Positions 1-8,410 are shown, numbered from the stretch's first letter. The stretch: DNA of 15,015 bases from CAMAUF01 sp046152925 (GCA_046152925.1 JBJXFX010000099.1:1-15015); one strand, 5' to 3'. The notes: generated by a model from the letters alone, not told the origin. A program made the numbers and translations.

Positions 1-99
1 CAGGAACGGCTAGCCTCTCTCCGGCCATTCCTCGATGACTACAACTTCGCCCGCCCTCACACTGCCATCGGCAACCTGCCGCCGGCGTCCCGCCTGTAA
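1..99 (+). CDS. IS481-family transposase, C-terminal fragment
   Basis: Frame 1 is open from the window edge to TAA at 97-99 and encodes 32 residues. The fragment carries the signature F-L-D-D-Y-N-F-A-R-P-H-T-A-I-G-N-L-P-P-A-S-R-L. The YN..RPH....PP pattern is the C-terminal tail of rve-type (DDE) integrase cores, most typical of IS481 and also seen in IS3-like enzymes. The catalytic DDE residues lie upstream, outside the window, so integrity of the gene cannot be judged. The family call rests on this tail plus the CTAG target beside the element end. Confidence 0.75.
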   Translation, partial: QERLASLRPFLDDYNFARPHTAIGNLPPASRL

Positions 100-120
100 A
101 CAACGCCCGCGAGAACTACA
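1..120 (+). mobile_element. Right end of an IS481-type insertion sequence (partial)
   Basis: The window opens inside a transposase gene that ends at 99. Read inward from 120, the sequence begins TGTAGTTCTCGCGGGCGTTG, the kind of TG-starting terminal repeat expected of IS481-type elements, and it overlaps the transposase stop region. Immediately outside lies CCTAGC (121-126), which fits the NCTAGN target duplicated by Bordetella IS481. The left end lies outside the window, so the inverted repeat and target duplication cannot be paired. The exact boundary at 120 is inferred. Confidence 0.6.
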
Positions 121-296
121 CCTAGCCAACCGCGCCCTCCACGCCGATCGCACTCTACAGCGGTCGAAGTCCGTCCTTCAATCTTCCTCCCAAGGGGGCC
201 GCGCGAGGGTCGTTGATGTCCGTTCGCGGCGATTGCAACGCCGTTGTCCTGAGGTTGTCCGAGGGTTGTCGCCAATCGGGGCGGTTTTCGGTGAAT

Positions 297-373
297 TGGT
301 ACGGCTGGAGGGATTCGAACCCCCGACCCTCTGTTCCGAAGACAGATGCTCTAATCCACTGAGCTACAGCCGC
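297..373 (-). tRNA. tRNA-Arg (anticodon UCG)
   Basis: The minus strand folds as a complete cloverleaf. The acceptor arm is GCGGCTG paired with CAGCCGT, with a G1-U72 wobble. The D stem is GCTC/GAGC, the anticodon stem is TCTGT/ACAGA with loop CTTCGGA, and the T arm has loop TTCGAAT. Loop positions 34-36 are TCG, which decodes CGA-type arginine codons. The discriminator is A and the 3' CCA is encoded (297-299 on the minus strand). No intron is present. Downstream (below 297) there is no convincing terminator. Confidence 0.96.
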
Positions 374-381
374 GCCTTTTC

Positions 382-387
382 ATGATA
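382..387 (-). promoter_or_regulatory. -10 box for the tRNA-Arg gene
   Basis: On the minus strand TATCAT lies 8 nt upstream of tRNA position 1, close to the consensus TATAAT and at a good distance for a start at or just before the mature 5' end. The -35 position falls in the 3' end of the epoxide hydrolase gene and matches poorly, so the promoter is proposed from the -10 box alone. Confidence 0.4.
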
Positions 388-402
388 GGGCATCGCTCGC
401 GC

Positions 403-1623
403 TTATCGCAGTCGCCGGAAGAAGGCGCGCACGTCGCCGATGAACAGTTCGGGCTCCTCGGCGGGGCCGAAGTGGCCCCCGCGAGGGTGCTCCGTCCAGT
501 GCACCAAGTTCGCGTTCGCCTCGATGATCCGGCGCGGGGTGTACACCAGGTCCTTGGGGGAGACGGCGATCCCGACGGGGACCGTGCGCGCGCGCTCCGG
601 GTCGGCCACTGGCGCCGGGCCGCTGCGAAAGGTGTGCCAATACCAGCGAGCCGTCGTGAAGAACGTTTCCGTGTACCAGTAGATGCTCACGAGGTCGATC
701 AGGAATTGGCGCGAGAGGGCCTGTTCGACGTTGCCGTCGTTGTCGCTCCAGCGCCGCCGCCGTTCGACGAGCCAACTCGCGAGCCCGGCCGGCGAGTCGT
801 GAAGGGCGAAGGCGATGCCCTGAGGGTCGGTGGTGTGCACGGCGACGTGCGCGAGCGCATCTACCCAGCGCGTTTCGAGGTTGTCGAACCAGTGCTGTTC
901 TTCGGGGCCGAAGTCCTCGCGCTTGAGGCGGCTTGTAGGGCCGTCGATCAGCCCGAGGAGTTGGCGAAGCGTGGTCGGCGGGGGCGTTTCCGGCGGCCGG
1001 GCGGCCCGAGGCGCGGAAGCCATCGTGAGGTAGACGCCGCGGACCACATCTGGGAAGTGCTGCCCGAGTTGCATCGTGATCATAGCGCCGAAGTCTCCCC
1101 CGGCGGCGGCGTAGCGCTTGTAGCCGAGGACCTCGCGCATCAACCGATCCCAAAGGGGCACCGTCTTCCAGGCGCTGACCTGGTCGACTTCGAGCGGCGA
1201 CGAGAAGCCGAAACCAGGGAGCGACGGGACGATGACATCGAAGGCGTCGCGCTCATCGCCGCCAAACGCCGCGGGGTCGGTCAGCGGCCGGATCGCCTCG
1301 CGGAAGTCCCAAAAGCTCCAGGGCCAGCCGTGGGTGAGGATCAGGGGCATCGGGTTCGGGCCCTTGCCGCGCTCATGGATGAAGTGGATGGGGACGCCGT
1401 CGAGCACGACGCCGTAGTTCGCGAAGGCGTTGATCGCCGCTTCGGTTTCGCGCCAGTCTGCTTGCAGCCACGTGTTGAGGAAGGGCTCGATGTACGCCCG
1501 TTGCATCCCATAGGTGGACTGCTCGTTGGCGAAGTCACGCGGGAAACGCGTGCGGCGGAGGCGGGCGCGGAGGTCGTCGATCGCATCCTGGGCGATGGCG
1601 ACGCGGAACGGTTCTGGAGACAT
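403..1623 (-). CDS. Microsomal-type epoxide hydrolase (EHN domain, alpha/beta hydrolase)
   Basis: A 406-aa protein of usual family length. The first ~110 residues match the EHN (epoxide hydrolase N-terminal) lid region, with the typical start F-R-V-A-I-A-Q-D-A-I-D-D-L. The HGWP motif at 98-101 forms the oxyanion-hole side. GGDFG at 175-179 places the nucleophile Asp177, and GGHFG puts the catalytic His at 384. Asp358 is the best candidate for the charge-relay acid (inferred from spacing). The family hydrolyses epoxides to diols through an alkyl-enzyme ester; the substrate here is unknown. No signal peptide or N-terminal anchor is seen, so it is probably cytosolic. The ATG at 1623 is supported by GAGGTGA about 6 nt upstream. 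It lies downstream of the PIN gene with a 60-bp gap that holds a possible own promoter. Confidence 0.9.
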   Translation of the reverse strand: MSPEPFRVAIAQDAIDDLRARLRRTRFPRDFANEQSTYGMQRAYIEPFLNTWLQADWRETEAAINAFANYGVVLDGVPIHFIHERGKGPNPMPLILTHGWPWSFWDFREAIRPLTDPAAFGGDERDAFDVIVPSLPGFGFSSPLEVDQVSAWKTVPLWDRLMREVLGYKRYAAAGGDFGAMITMQLGQHFPDVVRGVYLTMASAPRAARPPETPPPTTLRQLLGLIDGPTSRLKREDFGPEEQHWFDNLETRWVDALAHVAVHTTDPQGIAFALHDSPAGLASWLVERRRRWSDNDGNVEQALSRQFLIDLVSIYWYTETFFTTARWYWHTFRSGPAPVADPERARTVPVGIAVSPKDLVYTPRRIIEANANLVHWTEHPRGGHFGPAEEPELFIGDVRAFFRRLR

Positions 1624-1660
1624 GGGGCTTCACCTCGCGCGTGATCGGCGGTTGCCGCGG

Positions 1661-1666
1661 ATTCTA
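1661..1666 (-). promoter_or_regulatory. Possible -10 box upstream of the epoxide hydrolase
   Basis: TAGAAT on the minus strand lies about 37 nt before the ATG at 1623, between the PIN gene stop and the epoxide hydrolase start. A start near 1654 would leave a short leader containing the GAGGTGA ribosome site. No good -35 hexamer is visible, so read-through from the toxin-antitoxin genes remains possible. Confidence 0.3.
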
Positions 1667-1683
1667 CAGCGTGGCTGGCTCCA

Positions 1684-2049
1684 TCAGAGCGTGTAGGGCA
1701 CCACGATTGCCGGGTCGGCCGGGTCGAAGTCCTTGGTGTTGCGGGTGAGGAGTGGGACCCCGAGGTGCCGCGCCGTGGCGAGAATCGCTGCATTGGGCAA
1801 CTTGAGCCGGAGTTCCTGCCGGATCGTGGCGGCGATTCGGGCGATGGCAGAGTCAAGGCTCACTACCTGGAACCCGCTGAGGAGCACCTCGGCTCGCGCG
1901 CGTTCGGCGGGACCACGGACGCCCGCCATCACTTCGACCCAGGTGACCACGCTGATGTAGACGTGCTCGAAGGGGTCGAGCGCCGACTCGGCCGGGGCGA
2001 CGCCGTTCAGGGTATCGATGATTATCACGCTGTCAGCACAGGCGTTCAC
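1684..2049 (-). CDS. PIN-domain protein (VapC-like toxin candidate)
   Basis: About 121 aa, the usual PIN length. It has the N-terminal strand-acid motif I-I-I-D-T-L, the W-V-E-V-M-A-G motif and the C-terminal L-L-T-R-N-T-K-D-F-D motif. PIN proteins are Mg-dependent ribonucleases, and VapC toxins cleave tRNA or rRNA. Of the conserved acids, the first Asp, the Glu of VEV and the final KDFD are present, but the third, normally the D in LPDA, reads LPNA. I chose GTG at 2049 because it overlaps the antitoxin stop as GTGA, the usual coupled arrangement; GTG at 2058 or 2028 is also possible, the last giving the family-typical short N-terminus. It follows the RHH antitoxin gene and fits a type II toxin-antitoxin pair. 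Activity is uncertain because of the D-to-N change. Confidence 0.82.
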   Translation of the reverse strand: MNACADSVIIIDTLNGVAPAESALDPFEHVYISVVTWVEVMAGVRGPAERARAEVLLSGFQVVSLDSAIARIAATIRQELRLKLPNAAILATARHLGVPLLTRNTKDFDPADPAIVVPYTL

Positions 2050-2279
2050 CGCTCCCACTCGGTACGCAGTTCAGCGAGGTAGTCCATCGCGTCGATGTTT
2101 CGGTCCTTCCACATCCCGAACGCAGCGGCGATGGCCGCCTTGCGGCGCTCGCGCGGGTCTTGGCACACGAGGGCGTCCACCGCGCGGCGGACGGCCTCGG
2201 CGCGGGAGACGCGCTCGCGGCCGCAGTAGGCCTTCAGGGCGGCGAGTTGGTCGTCGGTGAGGTCGACGATGGTGCGCAT
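2046..2279 (-). CDS. Ribbon-helix-helix antitoxin (VapB/CopG-like), copy 1
   Basis: A 77-aa protein starting M-R-T-I-V-D-L-T-D-D-Q-L-A-A-L-K, a beta strand followed by the helix pattern of RHH DNA-binding antitoxins, with V-S-R-A-E-A-V-R-R-A-V-D as the second helix. The C-terminal ~30 residues (W-K-D-R-N-I-D-A-M-D-Y) are the expected toxin-binding tail. It lies directly upstream of, and overlaps, the PIN gene, so it is the likely partner. The ATG has no Shine-Dalgarno site; TATGAT ends 6 nt upstream, suggesting a leaderless mRNA. A perfect palindrome covers this box and is the probable operator for autorepression. It is a near copy of the gene at 2313-2546. Confidence 0.85.
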   Translation of the reverse strand: MRTIVDLTDDQLAALKAYCGRERVSRAEAVRRAVDALVCQDPRERRKAAIAAAFGMWKDRNIDAMDYLAELRTEWER

Positions 2280-2280
2280 G

Positions 2281-2303
2281 GCGTCATCATACCATGATGA
2301 CGC
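2281..2303 (-). promoter_or_regulatory. Palindromic operator over an extended -10 box (antitoxin copy 1)
   Basis: A perfect inverted repeat with 10-bp arms GCGTCATCAT and ATGATGACGC and a 3-nt centre ends 1 nt before the ATG of the antitoxin. On the minus strand it contains TGGTATGAT, which fits an extended -10 element (TGnTATAAT) 6 nt before the start codon. Protein bound here would block RNA polymerase directly. RHH antitoxins with their toxins commonly bind such repeats, so autoregulation is the expected role (inference). Confidence 0.7.
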
Positions 2304-2312
2304 GCCGTGCGT

Positions 2313-2546
2313 TCAGCGCTCCCACTCCTCGCGCAGTGCGCGGACATACTCCAGCGCGTCGATGTTGCGGTCCTTCCACGCACCGAAGGCCGCATCCAGG
2401 GCGGCGTCGCGGCGCTCGCGCGGGTCTTGGCAGACGAGGGCGTCCACCGCGCGGCGGACGGCCTCGGCGCGGGAGACGCGCTCGCGGTCGCAGTAGGCCT
2501 TCAGGGCGGCGAGTTGGTCGTCGGTGAGGTCGACGATGGTGCGCAC
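2313..2546 (-). CDS. Ribbon-helix-helix antitoxin paralogue, copy 2 (no adjacent toxin)
   Basis: A 77-aa protein starting at GTG (2546), equivalent to the ATG of copy 1; the longer open frame upstream is not supported. It differs from copy 1 at 11 of 77 positions by my alignment: only one change (G20D) in the first 46 residues, which hold the DNA-binding fold, and ten in the last 31, which normally bind the toxin. No PIN gene or remnant follows; only 33 bp separate its stop from copy 1. TATGAT lies 6 nt before the GTG without a ribosome site, again a leaderless pattern. It may act as a second repressor of the operon or as an antitoxin for a toxin elsewhere. Confidence 0.78.
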   Translation of the reverse strand: MRTIVDLTDDQLAALKAYCDRERVSRAEAVRRAVDALVCQDPRERRDAALDAAFGAWKDRNIDALEYVRALREEWER

Positions 2547-2549
2547 GGT

Positions 2550-2568
2550 GTCATCATATCGTGATGAC
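2550..2568 (-). promoter_or_regulatory. Imperfect palindrome over the -10 box (antitoxin copy 2)
   Basis: The arms GTCATCAT and GTGATGAC surround a 3-nt centre with one mismatch, so this is a degraded version of the perfect repeat at 2281-2303. The minus strand reads GATATGATGAC, with TATGAT 6 nt before the GTG start. The same repressor could bind both sites, perhaps with lower affinity here (inference). Confidence 0.55.
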
Positions 2569-2634
2569 GGACCCGGAACGACCCGAGGCGCTTTCTCCCC
2601 TCGGGGTGCGGCGGCACGGTGGTCGGCCAATGAA

Positions 2635-2659
2635 GGAGAGCCCCGATTCGGGGCTCTCC
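2635..2659 (-). terminator. Hairpin terminator after icd
   Basis: The arms GGAGAGCCCCGA and TCGGGGCTCTCC pair perfectly around one base; physically about 11 bp can form with a 3-nt loop. It begins 27 nt past the icd stop codon. On the minus strand it is followed by TTCATT, a poor U-tract, so the hairpin is clear but full intrinsic termination is less certain. It separates the acn-icd operon from the antitoxin genes on the same strand. Confidence 0.7.
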
Positions 2660-2685
2660 TCGTTCGATGCACTGCGGTTGCTGCC

Positions 2686-3906
2686 CTACCAGGCCGCCAT
2701 TTTCGCTTGAAGACGCCGGTCCAACGCGCCGAGGAAGTCCTCTGTCGTCAGGAACGGCGCGTTCTTGTCGATCAGGATCGCGAGGTCCTTCGTCATCTCC
2801 CCGCCCTCGACGGCTTCGACGCAGACCGCTTCCAGCGTCTCCGCGAACTTGATCAGGTCTGGCGTCCCATCGAGCTTGCCACGATGCGCGAGGCCGCGCG
2901 TCCAAGCGAAAATCGACGCGATCGGGTTGGTCGACGTCTTTTCACCGCGCTGGTGCTGGCGATAGTGGCGCGTCACCGTGCCGTGCGCCGCCTCGGCTTC
3001 GACGGTCTTGCCGTCCGGCGTGAGCAGGACCGATGTCATCAGCCCGAGCGAGCCGTAGCCCTGGGCCACGGTGTCGGATTGCACGTCGCCGTCGTAGTTC
3101 TTGCAGGCCCAGACGATGCCGCCTTCCCACTTCAGCACCTGCGCGACCATGTCGTCGATCAGTCGGTGCTCGTAGGTGATGCCCTTGGCGTCGAAGTCTT
3201 TCTTGAACTCGGCCTCGAATATCTCCTGGAAGAGGTCTTTGAAGCGCCCGTCGTAGGCCTTCAGGATCGTGTTCTTTGTCGAGAGGTAGACAGGCCAGCC
3301 ACGATTGAGGCCGTAGCGCAGCGAGGCGCGGGCAAAGTCGCGGATCGAGTCATCGTAGTTGTACATGCCCATCGCGATGCCGCCGCCGGTGAACTTGGCG
3401 ACTTCGCGGACGACGGGTTCGCCGCCGCCATCGGGTGTGTAGGTGATGGTGACTTTGCCGGGGCCGGGGACGACGAAGTCGGTCGCGCGGTACTGGTCGC
3501 CGTGCGCGTGGCGGCCGATGACGATCGGCTTCTTCCAGCCAGGTACGAGCCGGGGGATGTTCGAGCAGACGATCGGCTCGCGGAAGACGACGCCGCCGAG
3601 GATGTTGCGGATCGTCCCATTCGGCGACTTCCACATCTGCTTGAGTTTGAACTCTTCGACGCGCTCTTCGTCGGGCGTGATGGTGGCGCACTTCACGGCG
3701 ACGCCGTGCTTCTTCGTCGCCTCTGCGGAGTCGATCGTGACCTGGTCGTTGGTGGCGTCGCGGTGCTCCATCCCGAGGTCGTAGTACTCAAGCGTGATGT
3801 CGAGGTACGGGAGGATGAGCTTGTCCTTGATGAACTGCCAGATGATGCGGGTCATCTCGTCGCCGTCCATCTCGACGACCGGGTTCACGACTTTGATCTT
3901 GGCCAT
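2686..3906 (-). CDS. icd: Isocitrate dehydrogenase, NADP-dependent (eukaryotic-type, subfamily II)
   Basis: A 406-aa enzyme, the usual length of the homodimeric NADP-IDH that resembles mitochondrial and cytosolic IDH. It oxidises and decarboxylates isocitrate to 2-oxoglutarate, giving NADPH. The substrate loop K-S-P-N-G-T-I-R is at 93-100, followed by Arg109 and Arg132. The family signature N-Y-D-G-D-V-Q-S-D at 270-278 holds the metal-binding aspartates, Tyr139 and Lys211 are at catalytic positions, and G-T-V-T-R-H-Y at 309-315 is the NADP-selective region. The ATG at 3906 has AAAGGAG 11 nt upstream. It lies 92 bp downstream of aconitase on the same strand, so citrate is processed by consecutive gene products. 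The gene looks intact, and both the IDH call and the subfamily are well supported. Confidence 0.97.
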   Translation of the reverse strand: MAKIKVVNPVVEMDGDEMTRIIWQFIKDKLILPYLDITLEYYDLGMEHRDATNDQVTIDSAEATKKHGVAVKCATITPDEERVEEFKLKQMWKSPNGTIRNILGGVVFREPIVCSNIPRLVPGWKKPIVIGRHAHGDQYRATDFVVPGPGKVTITYTPDGGGEPVVREVAKFTGGGIAMGMYNYDDSIRDFARASLRYGLNRGWPVYLSTKNTILKAYDGRFKDLFQEIFEAEFKKDFDAKGITYEHRLIDDMVAQVLKWEGGIVWACKNYDGDVQSDTVAQGYGSLGLMTSVLLTPDGKTVEAEAAHGTVTRHYRQHQRGEKTSTNPIASIFAWTRGLAHRGKLDGTPDLIKFAETLEAVCVEAVEGGEMTKDLAILIDKNAPFLTTEDFLGALDRRLQAKMAAW

Positions 3907-3960
3907 GGGGTGCGGTTCTCCTTTGGCGCCTTCCAGCGGGCGCGATGTTCGTTGGAGTGG

Positions 3961-3989
3961 GCCCGGCCCGCCGAGACGGCGGGCTGGGC
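3961..3989 (-). other. GC hairpin between aconitase and icd
   Basis: GCCCGGCCCGCC and GGCGGGCTGGGC form 12-bp arms with one mismatch around a 5-nt loop, 10 nt past the acn stop. No T-run follows on the minus strand, so a complete terminator is unlikely. It may stabilise the upstream mRNA, mark a processing site, or lower icd expression relative to acn. The role is inferred. Confidence 0.5.
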
Positions 3990-3998
3990 TGGTGTTGT

Positions 3999-6661
<2,663 letters not shown>

Positions 6662-6665
<4 letters not shown>

Positions 6666-7063
6666 TTGCCATCCCTCCTCGCGGGCGAACCCGCGGTCTG
6701 GTCTTGGATGTGCTGGACGAATTCGAGGCGGTTCCCGAAGGGGTCGACGGAGTGAAAGCGCCGGACGCCCGGGATGCCGTCGTCGGGCGTCACCGGGTGG
6801 CCGGCGGCTGCGAGCCGCGCTGCGAGGGCGTCGAGGTCATCGACTGCGAGCCCCGGGTGCCGTCGCGTTTCTGCGACGGCGGGTTCGACGCCGCAATGGA
6901 TCTGCTGCAGGCCCGCCTGGAACCAGCAGCCACCACGCGCCGCCAGGGCCGGCGGCTTCGCGACTTCGGGGAGGCCGAGGAGGCCGCCATAGAAGGCGCG
7001 CGCCTGGGCTTCGCCGCCGGGCGTGATCGCGACTTGGACGTGGTCGATGCCGATGATCGCCAA
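6662..7063 (-). CDS. VOC (glyoxalase/bleomycin-resistance fold) family protein
   Basis: About 133 aa with the betaalphabetabetabeta pattern of the vicinal oxygen chelate family: I-D-H-V-Q-V-A-I at the start, Y-G-G-L-L-G-L-P, R-H-P-G-L-A-V-D-D in the middle and D-P-F-G-N-R-L-E-F-V at the end. Candidate metal ligands are His8, His69 and Glu114. The family contains glyoxalases, ring-cleavage dioxygenases and resistance proteins, so the substrate is unknown. TTG at 7063 was chosen because GGAGG lies 6 nt upstream and the fold begins there; the open frame continues to 7183 but the extra residues look non-native. Its stop overlaps the aconitase TTG start by 4 nt, so it heads a VOC-acn-icd operon. 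Confidence 0.85.
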
Positions 7064-7131
7064 AGGACACCTCCGGAGATGCGTTCGGATAAACGCCGGG
7101 GTGCCAGCTAGGACGGGACGAACGTCATTGC

Positions 7132-7159
7132 CCCAAGCCTCCTTCCAAAGGTGCTTGGG
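7132..7159. other. Stem-loop with inner stem, followed by TTTT on the plus strand
   Basis: The outer arms CCCAAGC and GCTTGGG are separated by an inner CCTT/AAGG stem with a CCA loop. On the plus strand CCCTTTTCC follows, like a weak terminator, but no plus-strand gene ends here. On the minus strand it would lie in the 5' leader of the VOC-acn-icd mRNA if transcription starts near 7264. No known riboswitch is recognised. Confidence 0.4.
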
Positions 7160-7269
7160 CCCTTTTCCGCGGGGCGCCGCCACACGGCAGCCGTCCAGCG
7201 TAGCGCCGCGACTTCCCTGAAAGGGGGACCGTTGGGCCCGGCGCTCGCAGTCCTGGGGACGACGTGGCG

Positions 7270-7275
7270 AGTATA
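7270..7275 (-). promoter_or_regulatory. Possible -10 box for the VOC-acn-icd operon
   Basis: The minus strand reads GCGTATACTCGCC, where TATACT matches TATAAT at five of six positions. A start about 7 nt downstream would give a leader of roughly 200 nt that includes the hairpin at 7132-7159. The -35 region is poor, so this is tentative. Confidence 0.28.
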
Positions 7276-7360
7276 CGCCGAAGCGTGGCGTCCGTCGCGG
7301 GGCGTCGGCTCCGGCGGCGACGGTGAGCGTTCCAGGCCCCCAAACGGATCGTGGCAGGCG

Positions 7361-7366
7361 TACGAT
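7361..7366 (+). promoter_or_regulatory. -10 box for a leaderless small membrane gene
   Basis: TACGAT fits the TANNNT pattern and ends 8 nt before the GTG at 7375. No ribosome site precedes that GTG, so leaderless transcription is the simplest reading. No -35 match was found. Confidence 0.4.
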
Positions 7367-7374
7367 GTGAAGCG

Positions 7375-7665
7375 GTGGAGTTGCTCCGGCGTCACGGCCA
7401 CGGGTTCCCGGCTGGGTTCATCGCGACGGCTGGCGCGGCTCTCGCGGGGTGGCTCGTCCACGCTTCGATTGCGAGTGTGGCTGGGGCCGTGGACGCGATG
7501 GCGATCCTCTTACTTACCGCGTACGTCCAGGTTGGCCCGCGCCTCGAACCTGCTTCCGAGCGTGCAGGGGTCCGTGGGCTGCGCTCGACCCTCGGCGTCG
7601 CGACCCTGGTCACCGGCCTCGCGGGCCTCGTCTTAACTGCCATCGCGCTTGCGCGACAAGTTTGA
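7375..7665 (+). CDS. Small hydrophobic membrane protein, unrecognised
   Basis: About 96 aa starting at GTG 7375; an in-frame GTG at 7351 is possible but lies upstream of the likely -10 box. A basic N-terminus (L-R-R-H-G-H-G) leads into a long hydrophobic stretch at ~11-54, probably two membrane helices, then a charged loop (R-L-E-P-A-S-E-R) and a last helix at ~72-93. I see no family signature. Codon use is GC-rich like the neighbours, and the hydrophobic pattern is coherent, which supports a real gene. The HTH regulator begins 14 nt downstream on the same strand, so the two may be co-transcribed. Confidence 0.55.
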   Translation: MELLRRHGHGFPAGFIATAGAALAGWLVHASIASVAGAVDAMAILLLTAYVQVGPRLEPASERAGVRGLRSTLGVATLVTGLAGLVLTAIALARQV

Positions 7666-7671
7666 TAAGTT
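7666..7671 (+). promoter_or_regulatory. Possible -10 box for the HTH gene
   Basis: TAAGTT fits TANNNT and ends 8 nt before the ATG at 7680. The intervening TCTCCACC is not a ribosome site. This suggests leaderless expression in addition to any read-through from the membrane gene. Confidence 0.3.
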
Positions 7672-7679
7672 TCTCCACC

Positions 7680-8309
7680 ATGGAAGGCGACGCGAAGACC
7701 ACCTGGCTCACTCTCGGCGCGGCCGCCGTGCAACTCGGCGTCAGCGAGTCCACCGTGCGCCGCTGGGCCGACGCAGGCCAGGTCCGCTCCTATCGCACGA
7801 GCGGCGGCCACCGCCGCGTCGCCGAGGAGGACCTTCGCCAGTTGGTCACGACGCCGGCCGCGCCCGACGCCTCGGACAGCGTCCGGATCAGCGACCTCGC
7901 GCTCGCCCGGGCGAAGCGCCGGATCGCGAGCAACCGGCAGCCCGCGTCGCGCGCCGCCTTTGAAGGCTTTGGCGAGGAGGCTCGCGAACGCCTCCGCCTG
8001 ATCGGGCGCCAGCTCGTCGACCTCTTCGCCCGCTTCATCACGACCGGCGCGAAGGGCGAGCGATTCACCGAGGACGCCCGCACGATCGGCCACGAATACG
8101 GCCGCACGCTGCTTGCGGCGGGCGTGGGGCTGACGGCCGCGGTCGGCACCTTCAACGTGATGCGCTATTCGCTTGAAGAGACCGCGGCGCAGATCGCCTC
8201 AGAGTCGGGCCTGAGCAGCGACGACGCCGTCGACGCGCTCGAACGCGTCCTCCGGCTCACGGACACGGTCCTCGAAGGGCTCGCCGAACTGTACGAACGG
8301 GGAAGGTGA
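7680..8309 (+). CDS. MerR/excisionase-like HTH regulator with a C-terminal helical domain
   Basis: A 209-aa protein. Residues ~10-55 form an excisionase-type winged HTH: L-T-L-G-A-A-A-V-Q-L-G-V-S-E-S-T-V-R-R-W with the wing motif T-S-G-G-H-R-R-V. A linker rich in A, S and R follows. Residues ~95-205 are all helical (R-L-I-G-R-Q-L-V-D-L-F-A-R-F, then E-Y-G-R-T-L-L-A-A-G) and resemble the RsbRD-like N-terminal sensor domains of stress and PucR-type regulators, though this second assignment is weak. It is probably a cytosolic DNA-binding regulator that senses a signal through the C-terminal part. The ATG at 7680 was chosen because the HTH begins just after it. The membrane protein gene upstream may provide the signal (inference). 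Confidence 0.75.
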   Translation: MEGDAKTTWLTLGAAAVQLGVSESTVRRWADAGQVRSYRTSGGHRRVAEEDLRQLVTTPAAPDASDSVRISDLALARAKRRIASNRQPASRAAFEGFGEEARERLRLIGRQLVDLFARFITTGAKGERFTEDARTIGHEYGRTLLAAGVGLTAAVGTFNVMRYSLEETAAQIASESGLSSDDAVDALERVLRLTDTVLEGLAELYERGR

Positions 8310-8321
8310 CGCTGACGCGGG

Positions 8322-8361
8322 TATCGGAGTAGCGGAGTAACGGGGTAGCGGAGTATCGGAG
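8322..8361 (+). repeat. Five tandem octamers, unit TANCGGAG (cluster A)
   Basis: Five consecutive 8-bp units read TATCGGAG, TAGCGGAG, TAACGGGG, TAGCGGAG and TATCGGAG. The cluster starts 12 nt past the HTH gene stop. Its complement aligns unit by unit with cluster B at 8411-8450, so the pair forms long imperfect inverted arms. Confidence 0.85.
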
Positions 8362-8410
8362 TGATGGCAGGGAGCGCCGAGTGACACGGGTGGGAAAAAG
8401 CGTCGGCTGC

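Larger units (their letters stand above)
2142..2567. repeat. Tandem direct duplication of antitoxin 5' half plus operator
   Basis: The segment 2142-2300 recurs at 2409-2567 with an offset of 267 bp. The first ~138 bp (through the start codon) differ at only about three positions, one of them the ATG/GTG start, and the operator follows with a few more changes. The 3' parts of the two genes are much more diverged. This points to a tandem duplication whose 5' half has stayed the same through recent origin, selection or gene conversion. Confidence 0.8.
7064..7374. other. Divergent intergenic region upstream of VOC-acn-icd and the membrane protein
   Basis: About 311 bp without a convincing gene. 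It holds the VOC ribosome site GGAGG (7070-7074), a small inverted repeat GCGTT/AACGC (7081-7096), a longer hairpin at 7132-7159, a -10-like minus-strand TATACT at 7270-7275 and the plus-strand box TACGAT at 7361-7366. Open frames crossing it are shadows with poor composition. Confidence 0.6.

Noticed and set aside
380..1644. Long open frames on both strands opposite or inside the epoxide hydrolase gene
   Set aside because: They are GC-rich shadow frames with Arg/Pro/Gly-rich products and no family motif, while the minus-strand 403-1623 frame has complete catalytic motifs.
7064..7183. N-terminal extension of the VOC protein up to 7183
   Set aside because: The extra 40 residues are not part of the fold, and GGAGG sits ideally before the TTG at 7063.
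7108..7461. 117-aa minus-strand frame in the divergent intergenic region
   Set aside because: The product is Arg/Pro/Ser-rich without motifs, and it overlaps the start of a better plus-strand frame.
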